This document shows, in pieces, positions 17,294-25,900 of a stretch of 64,000 bases of DNA (positions within the stretch are counted from its first letter, which is position 1; every line of letters starts with the position of its first letter). A program made the position numbers and the translations under genes. The notes below the pieces were generated by a model. That model made no database searches and was not told the origin of the DNA. It was given only the letters and a program-made list of their open reading frames with translations. Source of the stretch: Candidatus Melainabacteria bacterium (GTDB lineage Bacteria; Cyanobacteriota; Vampirovibrionia; Obscuribacterales; Obscuribacteraceae); assembly GCA_003963305.1 (NCBI GenBank), contig RXJR01000005.1, positions 100,007-164,006 of the forward strand. Reading direction: 5' to 3'.

Positions 17294-17887
17294 CTAACCG
17301 ACTACAGGCTGTTGTTGTGATTGTTTCGTTGAGATGATGTGCCCGCTCGATGCGGCAATTTTGTCTTGCAGCTTTTCAATGTCACCATCAGCGAATCCAT
17401 GTTTGGTCATCTCGAGATCTCGGACAAGGTTATTCACAGCCTTGTTGATGAACAGCTCGCCATCGAGATGGTCGATCTCATGTTGTATAGCGCGGCAGAG
17501 CAAATCGCCCTCCGCCTCCAATTTCTGGTCGCGTCCCTGCACGTTTTGATAGCGAACAACAATCTTGTTGGCTCTCTTTACTTCAAAATAGACACCGGGA
17601 AAACTCAGACAACCTTCCAAACCGACCAGCTCGCCTTCTTTGTGCACGATCACCGGGTTAATGAATACGATTGGTTTTCGCTTTTCATCTTCTCCGGCTA
17701 CGTCGATAACCATGAGCCGCTTGGAAACGCCGACTTGCGGAGCAGCCAGTCCGACGCCATCGTTTTCGTACATCGTGTCCAACATGTCTTGAGCCAACTT
17801 GCGGGTCGAAGCATCAAAACTGCTAATTTTCTTGGCCGGGGTTTTGAGAACCTCATCAGGAAAGTATCTCAGCTGCAGTTTGGACAT
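17294..17887 (-). CDS. def: Peptide deformylase
   Basis: 197 residues. Removes the formyl group from the N-terminal Met of nascent proteins at the ribosome, using a metal ion (Fe2+ or Zn2+). All three motifs are present: GVGLAAPQVG (motif I), EGCLSFPG (motif II, metal Cys) and QHEIDHLDG (motif III, two metal His and the catalytic Glu). A strong ribosome-binding site (AAAGGAGG, nine bases) precedes the ATG. The C-terminal tail after about 165 is Gln/Ser-rich and longer than in E. coli (169 residues). First gene of the def-orf-rapZ domain-yvcK-flavin reductase cluster. Confidence 0.96.
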   Translation of the reverse strand: MSKLQLRYFPDEVLKTPAKKISSFDASTRKLAQDMLDTMYENDGVGLAAPQVGVSKRLMVIDVAGEDEKRKPIVFINPVIVHKEGELVGLEGCLSFPGVYFEVKRANKIVVRYQNVQGRDQKLEAEGDLLCRAIQHEIDHLDGELFINKAVNNLVRDLEMTKHGFADGDIEKLQDKIAASSGHIISTKQSQQQPVVG

Positions 17888-18088
17888 TTCGAAATTCCTC
17901 CTTTCGTGCCCAGAACCTAGATCTCATGGGCTTCTTCGCCGATATTACCATAGACTTGCCAAGATTACACTGCCCACTCTCTAATGCTCGAGCGCGGCAA
18001 GCGTCTGCCGGGTAGAATTATGGCCGGTACCTGGTAAACAGGATCGGGAATGTTGCGCAATTGTGCGAAATAAGCAGTAGAGGAAACG

Positions 18089-18862
18089 ATGTTGAAATAC
18101 AAGACCGTTCAAAGACTCGTCTGGGGCCTGCTTCTGGGATTGTCAGCGAGCACGACCTGGTCCGCAGCTGCTCTGGCAGATTCGCTACCGGCACCTCGCA
18201 GACACGCCTTCGTCGCATCCGACAGAACCCGCCTGATGGCGGAAATCTACTCCGCTCCCGGCGACAAGGCGCATCCATGCGTTATCCTCGTTCACCAGCT
18301 AGGACGAACAAACGCTGACATGAAACCACTGGTTGCACCGCTTGTAGCGGAGGGCTTCACAGTAGTTAACCTTGACATGCGAGGGCACGGTGCATCGCAG
18401 AGCCGGCTTACAGGCGGCAATTTTCCATACACCAAATTCACTAACGCAGACTGGCAACAACTGCCGTTCGACTTGCGAGTCGTATTGAAAAACATGGTCA
18501 CGGTACCAAACATCGACGTACAAAAATTTGCTCTGGTGGGCGCCTCAATCGGAGCTAATGCCTCGATTATTCAAGCCCGATTGGCCTCCAATGTTGAGGC
18601 GGTAGTGATGCTCTCTCCGGGAGTGGATTTCCACGGGCTGAAGCCAGCCGAGTCGATGGCGGGCTATCACAAACCAGTCTTGTTGGTCGCCGCCAAAGAC
18701 GATACTTATTCGGCCGAATCTGCCACCCAGTTGAGTAAGATGAACAAAAAATCGAGCCTGGACATTCTTCCACAGGGCGGGCACGGCTCTCAAATGTTCG
18801 CAGCCCATCCTGAACTAGCCAAACAAATCGCAACATGGCTGCACAAAGCGATGTCTAAATAA
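18089..18862 (+). CDS. Exported alpha/beta hydrolase (dienelactone hydrolase-like)
   Basis: 257 residues. Signal peptide: a short basic N-terminus followed by VWGLLLGLSASTTWSAAALA, with predicted cleavage after ALA near residue 30. Alpha/beta hydrolase core: HQLGRTNADM oxyanion region, DMRGHGASQS, nucleophile elbow GASIGAN (Ser near 150), acid in AAKDDTYS and histidine in GGHGSQMF near the C-terminus. It is probably a periplasmic esterase or lipase of unknown substrate. GAGGAAACG precedes the ATG. The stop overlaps the next ATG by one base (TAATG), coupling it to a second exported protein. Confidence 0.82.
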   Translation: MLKYKTVQRLVWGLLLGLSASTTWSAAALADSLPAPRRHAFVASDRTRLMAEIYSAPGDKAHPCVILVHQLGRTNADMKPLVAPLVAEGFTVVNLDMRGHGASQSRLTGGNFPYTKFTNADWQQLPFDLRVVLKNMVTVPNIDVQKFALVGASIGANASIIQARLASNVEAVVMLSPGVDFHGLKPAESMAGYHKPVLLVAAKDDTYSAESATQLSKMNKKSSLDILPQGGHGSQMFAAHPELAKQIATWLHKAMSK

Positions 18863-19923
18863 TGCAAAACAGACGTTTATCGGCGGCGATTGCCGCACTA
18901 ATATTTAGTTCCTCGAACGGCTGTGCAATAGCAGCCGATTGGGGCTATGACGAAAGCAAACAACCGACAGAGCTTAAAGCATCGCCCGCCAAGTCACTTC
19001 AGCCGCGTTCCGGCAACCCGTTCGCTCGTACAGCCGCACCAAAAGCGGTGCCAAAGGCGGAGAGCGCCTCGCCAGAAACTCTCGAAGGAGCTTCTGCAGG
19101 CAGTGCACAAGCACTCGTACCACTGAAAGCATCGCCAGCAGCTTTGACCGCCCCAGCTAAGCCGACCGCGCACCCGCCAGCGAAGCCATCCTCAACTAAG
19201 TCCACAGCCAGGGGCAGCACGCCCACACCGACAGCAAAGTCCCGGGCGGCAGTTTCACCGGGGAAAAGTAATGGCGCAATTGAAGATTGGATTGAACTGT
19301 TTGAGCTTGTCTCGAAAGAGCAAGTTACAGCGGAGCAAAAAGCCAGATACAGAGAAGCTCTTGCACACAAACTGACAACCGAGCGCGGCGCGGAAGTATC
19401 ACAAATAACCACCTTCTGGCCGGAAGTGCGCGGCAGAATCAAAAACAATGAAGACGAGAAAACCGCCTTTGCCTCCCTCTTCAGAGCCCTGTTGCGCTTT
19501 GTACTGAAATCTAAAAATGTGACGGAAGATGATTCAACCATCCTGAGCGAACTACTGGGTCCCGAAAGAATTTCGGTCCCCGGAGATCCACCTCTCACGG
19601 AAGATTCAGTTGATGCATACGGCGACATGGCTTGCTTCATGTATGAACAGTCGCACCCTGGCAAATCAGTTGACGCTATCGACAACAGAACAGTTTTTGC
19701 CTCGGTAATTGCCCGCAAGTATTCCGAGGCACCAACTGAGAAAGATAAGCGGGCCATGTCCAATTTTTCGTTGAGTTGGGCCAAGTTCAAAGTGATGTGG
19801 TTGGCCGCTAATGAAAGCGATCGCAAGCAGCTGTACGAACAAATTGCCATGGGCAAGCCACCCGCCAGCGATATCAAAGATCCGTTAGTGACGGCAATTT
19901 TCGCCAATGGACCCTGGCGCTGA
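18862..19923 (+). CDS. Exported hypothetical protein with Pro/Ala/Lys-rich linker
   Basis: 353 residues, coupled to the upstream hydrolase by TAATG. The signal peptide is short and hydrophobic (AAIAALIFSSSNGCAIA, cleavage near residue 25). Residues 30-135 form a low-complexity linker rich in Pro, Ala, Ser, Lys and Thr, typical of extended cell-envelope spacers. The C-terminal 215 residues are mostly helical and mixed charge (for example ELFELVSKEQVTAEQKARYREAL), without a motif I know. The long minus-strand reading over the same bases (18999-19988) is Ser-rich, lacks a signal peptide and a ribosome-binding site, and was rejected. Function unknown. Confidence 0.7.
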   Translation: MQNRRLSAAIAALIFSSSNGCAIAADWGYDESKQPTELKASPAKSLQPRSGNPFARTAAPKAVPKAESASPETLEGASAGSAQALVPLKASPAALTAPAKPTAHPPAKPSSTKSTARGSTPTPTAKSRAAVSPGKSNGAIEDWIELFELVSKEQVTAEQKARYREALAHKLTTERGAEVSQITTFWPEVRGRIKNNEDEKTAFASLFRALLRFVLKSKNVTEDDSTILSELLGPERISVPGDPPLTEDSVDAYGDMACFMYEQSHPGKSVDAIDNRTVFASVIARKYSEAPTEKDKRAMSNFSLSWAKFKVMWLAANESDRKQLYEQIAMGKPPASDIKDPLVTAIFANGPWR

Positions 19924-20022
19924 TTCACTAACAGTTCGCTCGCTATCAGTTTTTTTATCAAATTCTGGCAAAGCGCAATCTCAACCAAACCATCTCGGGG
20001 CTGGACTCAACTGGCGGCGAAA

Positions 20023-20601
20023 TTATTTCAACTTGATCTGCAAACCCACACAACTGAGCCATACTTGCCCGGCACAAGCGGCAAACTGCTGATTTACCAG
20101 ACCGAGAAGATCGCGATATGTGCGAGCCAATTTATGTTGAGGCACTATACCCCAACCCACCTCATTGGTGACAACTATAAAATGCGTCGTCGGTTTGGAC
20201 TTCATCGACTCCAACAAATCGGCGGCTGCAGTAAAAATTGCCGCTTCCAACTCGGGCAGAGCAACTGACTTCTCATCCAGCGAAAGAAGCATATTCGAGA
20301 CATATAGAGACAGGCAATCGACAAGGCACACCGAGGTAATTTCGGGAATCTCGGAAACAGCGCGATGAACCGCCAACGGCACTTCAATTGTCTTCCAGGA
20401 CTGCGGACGACGGGCACGATGTCGTTTTATTCTCTCGACTGCCTCAGTATCTTCGGCAATTTCCTCCATAGTGGCGACGTATAGAACCGGGCCGCCATCA
20501 GCGTTTGCCAGCGACTCGGCGAATGCAGACTTGCCGGAACGCGCACCGCCCGTGATGAGCGTCAAATTCTTGACATCAAGCAACGGACTCACAGTTTCCA
20601 C
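20023..20601 (-). CDS. cobU: Adenosylcobinamide kinase/adenosylcobinamide-phosphate guanylyltransferase
   Basis: 192 residues. Phosphorylates and guanylylates adenosylcobinamide on the way to cobalamin. Motifs: P-loop GGARSGKS near residue 20, IKRHRARRP with the GMP-accepting His region, VDCLSLYVSNML and TNEVGWGIVPQ, all typical of CobU/CobP. GTG start. No other cobalamin genes (cobS, cobT, cobC) are in the window, so the gene is isolated; it may serve salvage of corrinoids. It is divergent from the YgjP-like protease by 80 bases. Confidence 0.92.
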   Translation of the reverse strand: METVSPLLDVKNLTLITGGARSGKSAFAESLANADGGPVLYVATMEEIAEDTEAVERIKRHRARRPQSWKTIEVPLAVHRAVSEIPEITSVCLVDCLSLYVSNMLLSLDEKSVALPELEAAIFTAAADLLESMKSKPTTHFIVVTNEVGWGIVPQHKLARTYRDLLGLVNQQFAACAGQVWLSCVGLQIKLK

Positions 20602-20681
20602 TTTCTGATCACTCCAAAACCTTGCCTAAGCTGCATGAAAAGCCTATTCTATAAGTCGAGTCTGGGGAATTCAAACAGAAT

Positions 20682-21338
20682 ATGCCAAAAAAGACCATCA
20701 AACAAGTCGCTACCGACAGCAATGAGTATGCAGCAATCGGCGACCGTGCCGTGTTGGAGATGTACCAGGCATTCATGGCCGGCTATGTCAAAAGGATAAA
20801 TGATGCTACCTTCGGAGTCACCATAGGTGGAGTCAGGATCGGATCAGCAAAATATACGCGATTGGCACAAATAAATTTACGCAGCCGAGTGATCACATTC
20901 TCACGCTTCGCCGTCGAAAATGTTCCCGAAAGAGGCAGACGCTATCTTGTGCTTCACGAACTCGCACACGTCAAGGAATTCAATCACAATTCGAAATTCT
21001 GGGCACACGTAGAACGCTTTGAGCCTGAATACAGAAAAGTGGGTAAGGCATTGCAGTCGGCTTTTTCAAAGAATGTCAGAGAAGAGCAACAAAAGAGGGT
21101 TCTCGAACTCCTTAAAAATCCAGTCGACGGACAGCTCGAGACATCAGCGAAGATTCTCGGCGCCCGATTGATGAACAACAGAACCATCGAATCGCTCCTC
21201 CTTACCTCTCGATCTGAGGAATATTTGGGCGAAGAAGAAGCGGGCGAGAGTTACGAATGTATGGAAGACGAATTCAGCCTGTGGGACGACAGCCACCACG
21301 GCACCATAAATGGTGGCTCAGACGATGATCAGGAGTGA
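20682..21338 (+). CDS. YgjP-like (DUF45/M48-type) zinc metallopeptidase
   Basis: 218 residues. The zinc motif HELAHVKEFNHNSKFW (HExxH plus a downstream His in H-N-S-K-F-W) matches the YgjP/WLM-type family, as does the preceding strand region IGSAKYTRLAQINLRSR. Residues 1-55 and the acidic C-terminus (EEYLGEEEAGESYECMEDEF) are less typical; the acidic tail extends about 60 residues past the domain. Soluble, cytoplasmic. Some relatives sit in type I restriction operons, but no such genes occur here. Substrate unknown. Confidence 0.8.
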   Translation: MPKKTIKQVATDSNEYAAIGDRAVLEMYQAFMAGYVKRINDATFGVTIGGVRIGSAKYTRLAQINLRSRVITFSRFAVENVPERGRRYLVLHELAHVKEFNHNSKFWAHVERFEPEYRKVGKALQSAFSKNVREEQQKRVLELLKNPVDGQLETSAKILGARLMNNRTIESLLLTSRSEEYLGEEEAGESYECMEDEFSLWDDSHHGTINGGSDDDQE

Positions 21339-21668
21339 TCGCTGAAGACGGCGTGGAGCACAGGCACACGAAGCATTGAGATCAGATTAGCAACTGGCTC
21401 GAATACTCAAGAGGTGTTTATAGCCAACTCGACTATTGTAAACAAACGATTGCAATAAACATAATGTCACCCTTTGAATCATGGAAAAGCATATGAAGAC
21501 TCGTTCTTTGAAGTTTATGCGCGAACAATTGTTAGGGGAATCTGTTTTTTTCTTATCATGGATAGTAATAACTTGTTAGAATGTCCACTGCTCGAGGGGA
21601 CAGCCCCCTGATGGAAAGTGGGCGGCTTTCCAGCCAAGTGGTACCAAGCGCCCGAGTGTGATTAGACT
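21339..21668. other. 330-base gap upstream of fabF
   Basis: No credible gene. It contains AT-rich sequence with an oligo-T run (21545-21552) and, near its 3' end (about 21580-21668), a GC-rich palindrome-rich stretch described separately. No confident -10/-35 pair was found. Confidence 0.5.
21580..21668 (+). promoter_or_regulatory. Candidate structured leader of fabF
   Basis: Visible complementary pairs just before the fabF ATG: CTCG with CGAG as an outer stem, GGGG with CCCC (loop ACAG), GGAAAG with CTTTCC, and GGGCG with CGCCC as an alternative. These are mutually exclusive in part, as in a switching leader. No Shine-Dalgarno of normal strength precedes the ATG, so access to the start could depend on the fold. 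No known riboswitch consensus is recognised; this is inference from base complementarity. Confidence 0.3.
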
Positions 21669-22931
21669 ATGAGCCGAAGAGTTGTCGTAACCGGAATTGG
21701 CGCTGTTACGCCGATTGGTACTGGACGAGAAGACCTGTGGAAAGCGATGCTGCGAGGAGACAGCGGCGTCGGTTACATCACCCAGTTCGACGCAGAAGCA
21801 GTCGGCCTGACGGTCAAGATCGCCGCGGAAGTCAAAGGTTTCAACATCCAGGATTTCTACACCGATGCTCGCCAGGTCGGCTCGATGTTGAAAGAGATGG
21901 ACAGAGTAACGCTGTTCAGCATGGCAGCTGCCAAGCTCGCCCTTGCCGATGCAAACTTGAATATCCGTGAGACGGATGCAGAACGGGTCGGTACATTCAT
22001 TGGAACAGGAGTCGGTGGCATCATTACGACCACTGAAGACCATATCAAACTGATGCAAGGCGGGCCAAAGAAGATTGGCATTCGTTCAATCATCAAATTG
22101 ATGCCCAATGCTCCTTCCGGCCAGGTTGCCATCGCCCACGGTGCCAAAGGTCGAGCCAAGAGCGACGCTACTGCTTGCGCAAGTGGCTTAGACTCACTGT
22201 TCGACGCCTTCATGTATATCAGAGACAATCGCGCCGATGTAATGATTTCAGGTGGCAGCGAGGCCTGCTTGAACTCCTTCACTGTCGCCTCCTTCAACAA
22301 CATGATGGCTTTGTCCCGCCGCAATGACGCGCCAAAAGAAGCAAGCCGCCCATTTTCAGTCGACCGGGACGGTTTCGTAATCGGCGAAGGTTCAGTGATT
22401 TTGATTCTCGAAGAACTGGAACACGCGCTGCGTCGCAACGCCACAATCTACGCCGAGATAGTGGGTGGGGGTGCAACCTGTGATGCGTCACACATAGTAG
22501 CACCAGAAGAGACAGGAGACGGAGCCGCACGTGCCATACGCGAGGCCCTGCGTGATGCACAGCTGTCACCGACAGACATCGATTACATCAATGCTCACGG
22601 CACATCGACCTTGCTCAACGATGAGCGCGAAACGATGGCAATCAAATCAGTGTTCAAAGAACATGCTTACAAACTGGCAATCTCGAGCACGAAATCAATG
22701 GTCGGTCACCTGCTCGGCGGAGCCGGTGCAATCGGCGCGGCTGCCACAGCCCTCTCGTTGCATCACCAGCAATTGCATCCGACCATTAACCTGCACAATC
22801 CCGACCCGAAATGCGACCTGGATTTCATTCCCAACGTCTGTCGTGAAGCCAAGGTTGATTACGCGCTAACCGAAGCGCTGGGCTTTGGCGGACACAACAC
22901 AGTGCTGGCGATGAAACGTTTCGTCGCTTGA
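21669..22931 (+). CDS. fabF: Beta-ketoacyl-ACP synthase II
   Basis: 420 residues, normal length. Condenses malonyl-ACP with acyl-ACP in fatty-acid elongation. The Cys-His-His triad is visible: ATACASG (nucleophile Cys near 167), NAHGTST (His near 308) and SMVGHLLGGAGA (His near 345). The N-terminus RRVVVTGIGAVTPIGTG is typical. The KAS II assignment over KAS I follows from the CHH triad and length; a polyketide-type KS is less likely because no modules adjoin. It stands alone, without acpP or fabG next to it. Start ATG with a weak upstream site. Confidence 0.93.
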   Translation: MSRRVVVTGIGAVTPIGTGREDLWKAMLRGDSGVGYITQFDAEAVGLTVKIAAEVKGFNIQDFYTDARQVGSMLKEMDRVTLFSMAAAKLALADANLNIRETDAERVGTFIGTGVGGIITTTEDHIKLMQGGPKKIGIRSIIKLMPNAPSGQVAIAHGAKGRAKSDATACASGLDSLFDAFMYIRDNRADVMISGGSEACLNSFTVASFNNMMALSRRNDAPKEASRPFSVDRDGFVIGEGSVILILEELEHALRRNATIYAEIVGGGATCDASHIVAPEETGDGAARAIREALRDAQLSPTDIDYINAHGTSTLLNDERETMAIKSVFKEHAYKLAISSTKSMVGHLLGGAGAIGAAATALSLHHQQLHPTINLHNPDPKCDLDFIPNVCREAKVDYALTEALGFGGHNTVLAMKRFVA

Positions 22932-22982
22932 TCGACGACGATTGAACCGGCTCCACTTTCGCAGTAGATTGACGACCAGTCG

Positions 22983-25900
22983 CTAGACTTTGGCGAGGTT
23001 GTCGTCACCTTTCGTTGGTTGAGTATTCAGTGCAACAACTGCATTTGGATCGTTGGGATCTACTGCATTTGGATCATTTGCATTCTGGCTGAGATTTTGT
23101 GCCAGATTGATCGCCCCCGCCTGATTGGTTGGAGCTGCGGCGCTGCCGGATCCGTCAATTCCAAGCTCTTCGTCCTTTTCGAGCTTGCTCAAATCTTGAT
23201 TGCCCTTGCCGCCTTCACTTGCTGCGACGCGATGACTACCGATTTGACTCCAGTCAACCGTAGTCCACGATTTAGACGCACCAGCTGCGCCACCAACAAC
23301 ACCCGGTCTGCCAGCCTTAGATGTGAATTGATTGGGGCTGTTCAGAAGCATTGCCTGATTGGAAATTTCCATAACGCGCGGAATCGGAAAGCGCACTTGA
23401 GCAATCTTAGTCAAATCTTGCTCAGGAGTTGCGGCAATGCCACGGGCACGCGGAGTAATCTGAACCGAAGGTCTGGCTTCTTCAGCTACTACCGGTGGTG
23501 CACCGGGACCACGGTTGAAGCCCCACGGATTGCCGCCGTGCTGCTGCTTCCACCACCAGCTGGCGCCTGCAGTTGGGAAACTTCCGGCAGGAATATTGTT
23601 TGTCTCGTCAGCATGCAAGAACTTGGGAGTTCCGTAGACCTGCATTGCCGGAGACATCTTCACGTCTTGAGCATCATTCTTGAAGACGACTTGCTGCGAA
23701 GCGCGTACATAATTATCTCCAGTAGCTGAATCTGCGGCCTTCGGTGCGGCAGAAGCGTTATTTGCATTAGCAGGGTTCGCGGCATTAGTACTGCTGCTTG
23801 CTGCTGCCGTCTGATTCGTTCCTTGTGTTTGAGCCGCTCCAGAAGCACCTTTCACTTCAGTTGGTTTGACTTCAGCTTCTTTCTTCGACTGCTCATTATT
23901 GCGGGTTTGTTCATCCTTACCTGCTTGTTCAGCTTTTCGTGCTTGAGCCTCGGCTTGCGCACTGAGCACATTGTCGCGAGCCATAGCAGCGATTTTGTTC
24001 AAGTTGTATGCGGCCACGCCATCGAGTGTCAAAATGCCACCGGTAGCCATAGCGATGTCAGCCAGGGTCTTCTTGAAGATCGGCTCGTTGACAGGCAATC
24101 CAAAGAGTTTGCCAGACTCGAACAGTTTTGTTTTAACAGTGTCTTCCAGATCGGTAAGCTTACGCTGGTTGCTCCAGAACTGTGCACGCTCGCTGATCAA
24201 GCCACTTACAGGTCCGTCACCCAGCTTCTCGATCGACTTGCCACTCAAGATAATGCGATCCGCAGCCGCGGTAGCAGTGGCTGCATCGGCACTCTGTGCC
24301 AGCTTGAGCAGCTCGCGACCAGGCGCTCTTGCCACTTCCGGATGAGCGAGAATGTTGGCGATAGCGTCAACACCGCTGATTTGCTGCTCCAGTTTGAGAA
24401 GGTGCGGTGCCACCACCGAGTCGCCAGGGACTATAGCCTTCATAACAGCTACATCGTGTTGAAGCTGTTCCAGACGAAGAGCTTGAACACGCGAACCCAG
24501 ACTGCCTTCTTGCAGTGAACCAAGTTGCTGTTGAATTTTTGCGCCCTGGTACTCGACTAAATCAATTGAGCTGGTTCTGGCGGCTACAGTCGAGCGATCG
24601 AGATCAGCAAGAGCCTGACGCACTTGAGCACCGGCAGACGTGCCCATCTCGCGCTCTACGGTGGCAATATCTTTAGCACGCAGAGAAAGTTGCTCGGTGC
24701 GATTCAAAACGTTAGCCGCACCAGATTCAGTGGCAGCGACACGAATGTTCTCCAGAGAGATACGCGCTGCATCTGTAGTAGCTTTGGCCTCGAGTGCGGA
24801 GACCTGGCGCACAACAGACTGTGACTGTTCGCTCACGTGAGCGACAGATCTGTCGACTGTCGCCATACGTTCGAACGTACCTGCTTCGTTCTCCAAACGA
24901 GCCACGCTGGTGCGCAACCCAGCCACTCTAGCCTCACCGACTTCGGCTTCGACCAGACGCAGATTCTTATTCATCTGGGCCAGTTGCTCGGTTCGTTCGC
25001 TGGCGGTGGCAGCTTTGAACGTGCTGGCACTGGTCTGCAATTCAGACAGAGCAGCTTCTGATTTGAGCGGAGCAGTCGATGTAGCCTTGAGCAACGTCGC
25101 TTCTCTAGCGACATCATCGGCATGATAAGCGACTCTGGAAGAGACATTTTCGAATTGAGTGAGGCGCTCAGCTGCCTCAACATGCGGAGCCATAGACTCG
25201 ACAGTCTTACTGATCTGAGTCGACCGGGCTGGGAATTCGGTTGCCACCTCAGTGGCCGATTTCTGCACAGCCGCATATGCTTCCGCCTTCTCAGTGGCGG
25301 TTGTTGCTTGCTTCATGCGAGCCGTCGCCGACTCCAATTCGCGAACTGATGCCGGCACTCGTCCTTCGACAGCCACATCCTGAGCCAGTGTTCTGGTTTG
25401 AGCACTGAGCGAGCTGATTCTTTCGTCCACCTGCGCGACAGCACTTTCGATTCTCTGCGCACGAGCAGCGGTCTCGACCGGGGCGCCGAGAGATTCGACT
25501 GTTCGTGCAACCTGTGCACCTTCAGGAGAAAGTTCTTTAACCGCGCCGGCAGCCTTCTCCATTTTGGCGTAGGCTTCTGCCCGCTCAACTGCATTTGTAG
25601 CTTGATTGAATTCTCTAGTTGCCGTACTGAGCTCGCGAACAGCAGGGTTTTCGGCAAACTTCGTCGAGAGCCGAGCCGTCTCCTGGGTGAGCTGGCTGGA
25701 GCGTTCGGCTATCTGAGTTGCCACCAGTTCAGTTTGTTCGACTTTCGCTGCCGTCTGAACCGGAGCGCGCAGCCCCTCAACGGTGGTCCGTAAACTTGCA
25801 CCGGCCTCTGGAATTTCATTGGCCACTCTCGCTGAAGCTCTCTCGACAGCACCAAGAGCCTGAGCTCTTTCTGTCGCGGTCGCCGCTTCATTGAATTGTC

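Noticed and set aside
18999..19988. 329-codon open frame on the minus strand
   Set aside because: Ser/Leu-rich composition, no ribosome-binding site or signal peptide, and fully overlapped by a plus-strand gene with signal peptide and TAATG coupling.
22983..23500. C-terminal toxin domain of a polymorphic toxin in the giant gene
   Set aside because: The last 170 residues are low-complexity and carry no nuclease, deaminase or ADP-ribosyltransferase motif; no immunity-like gene follows.
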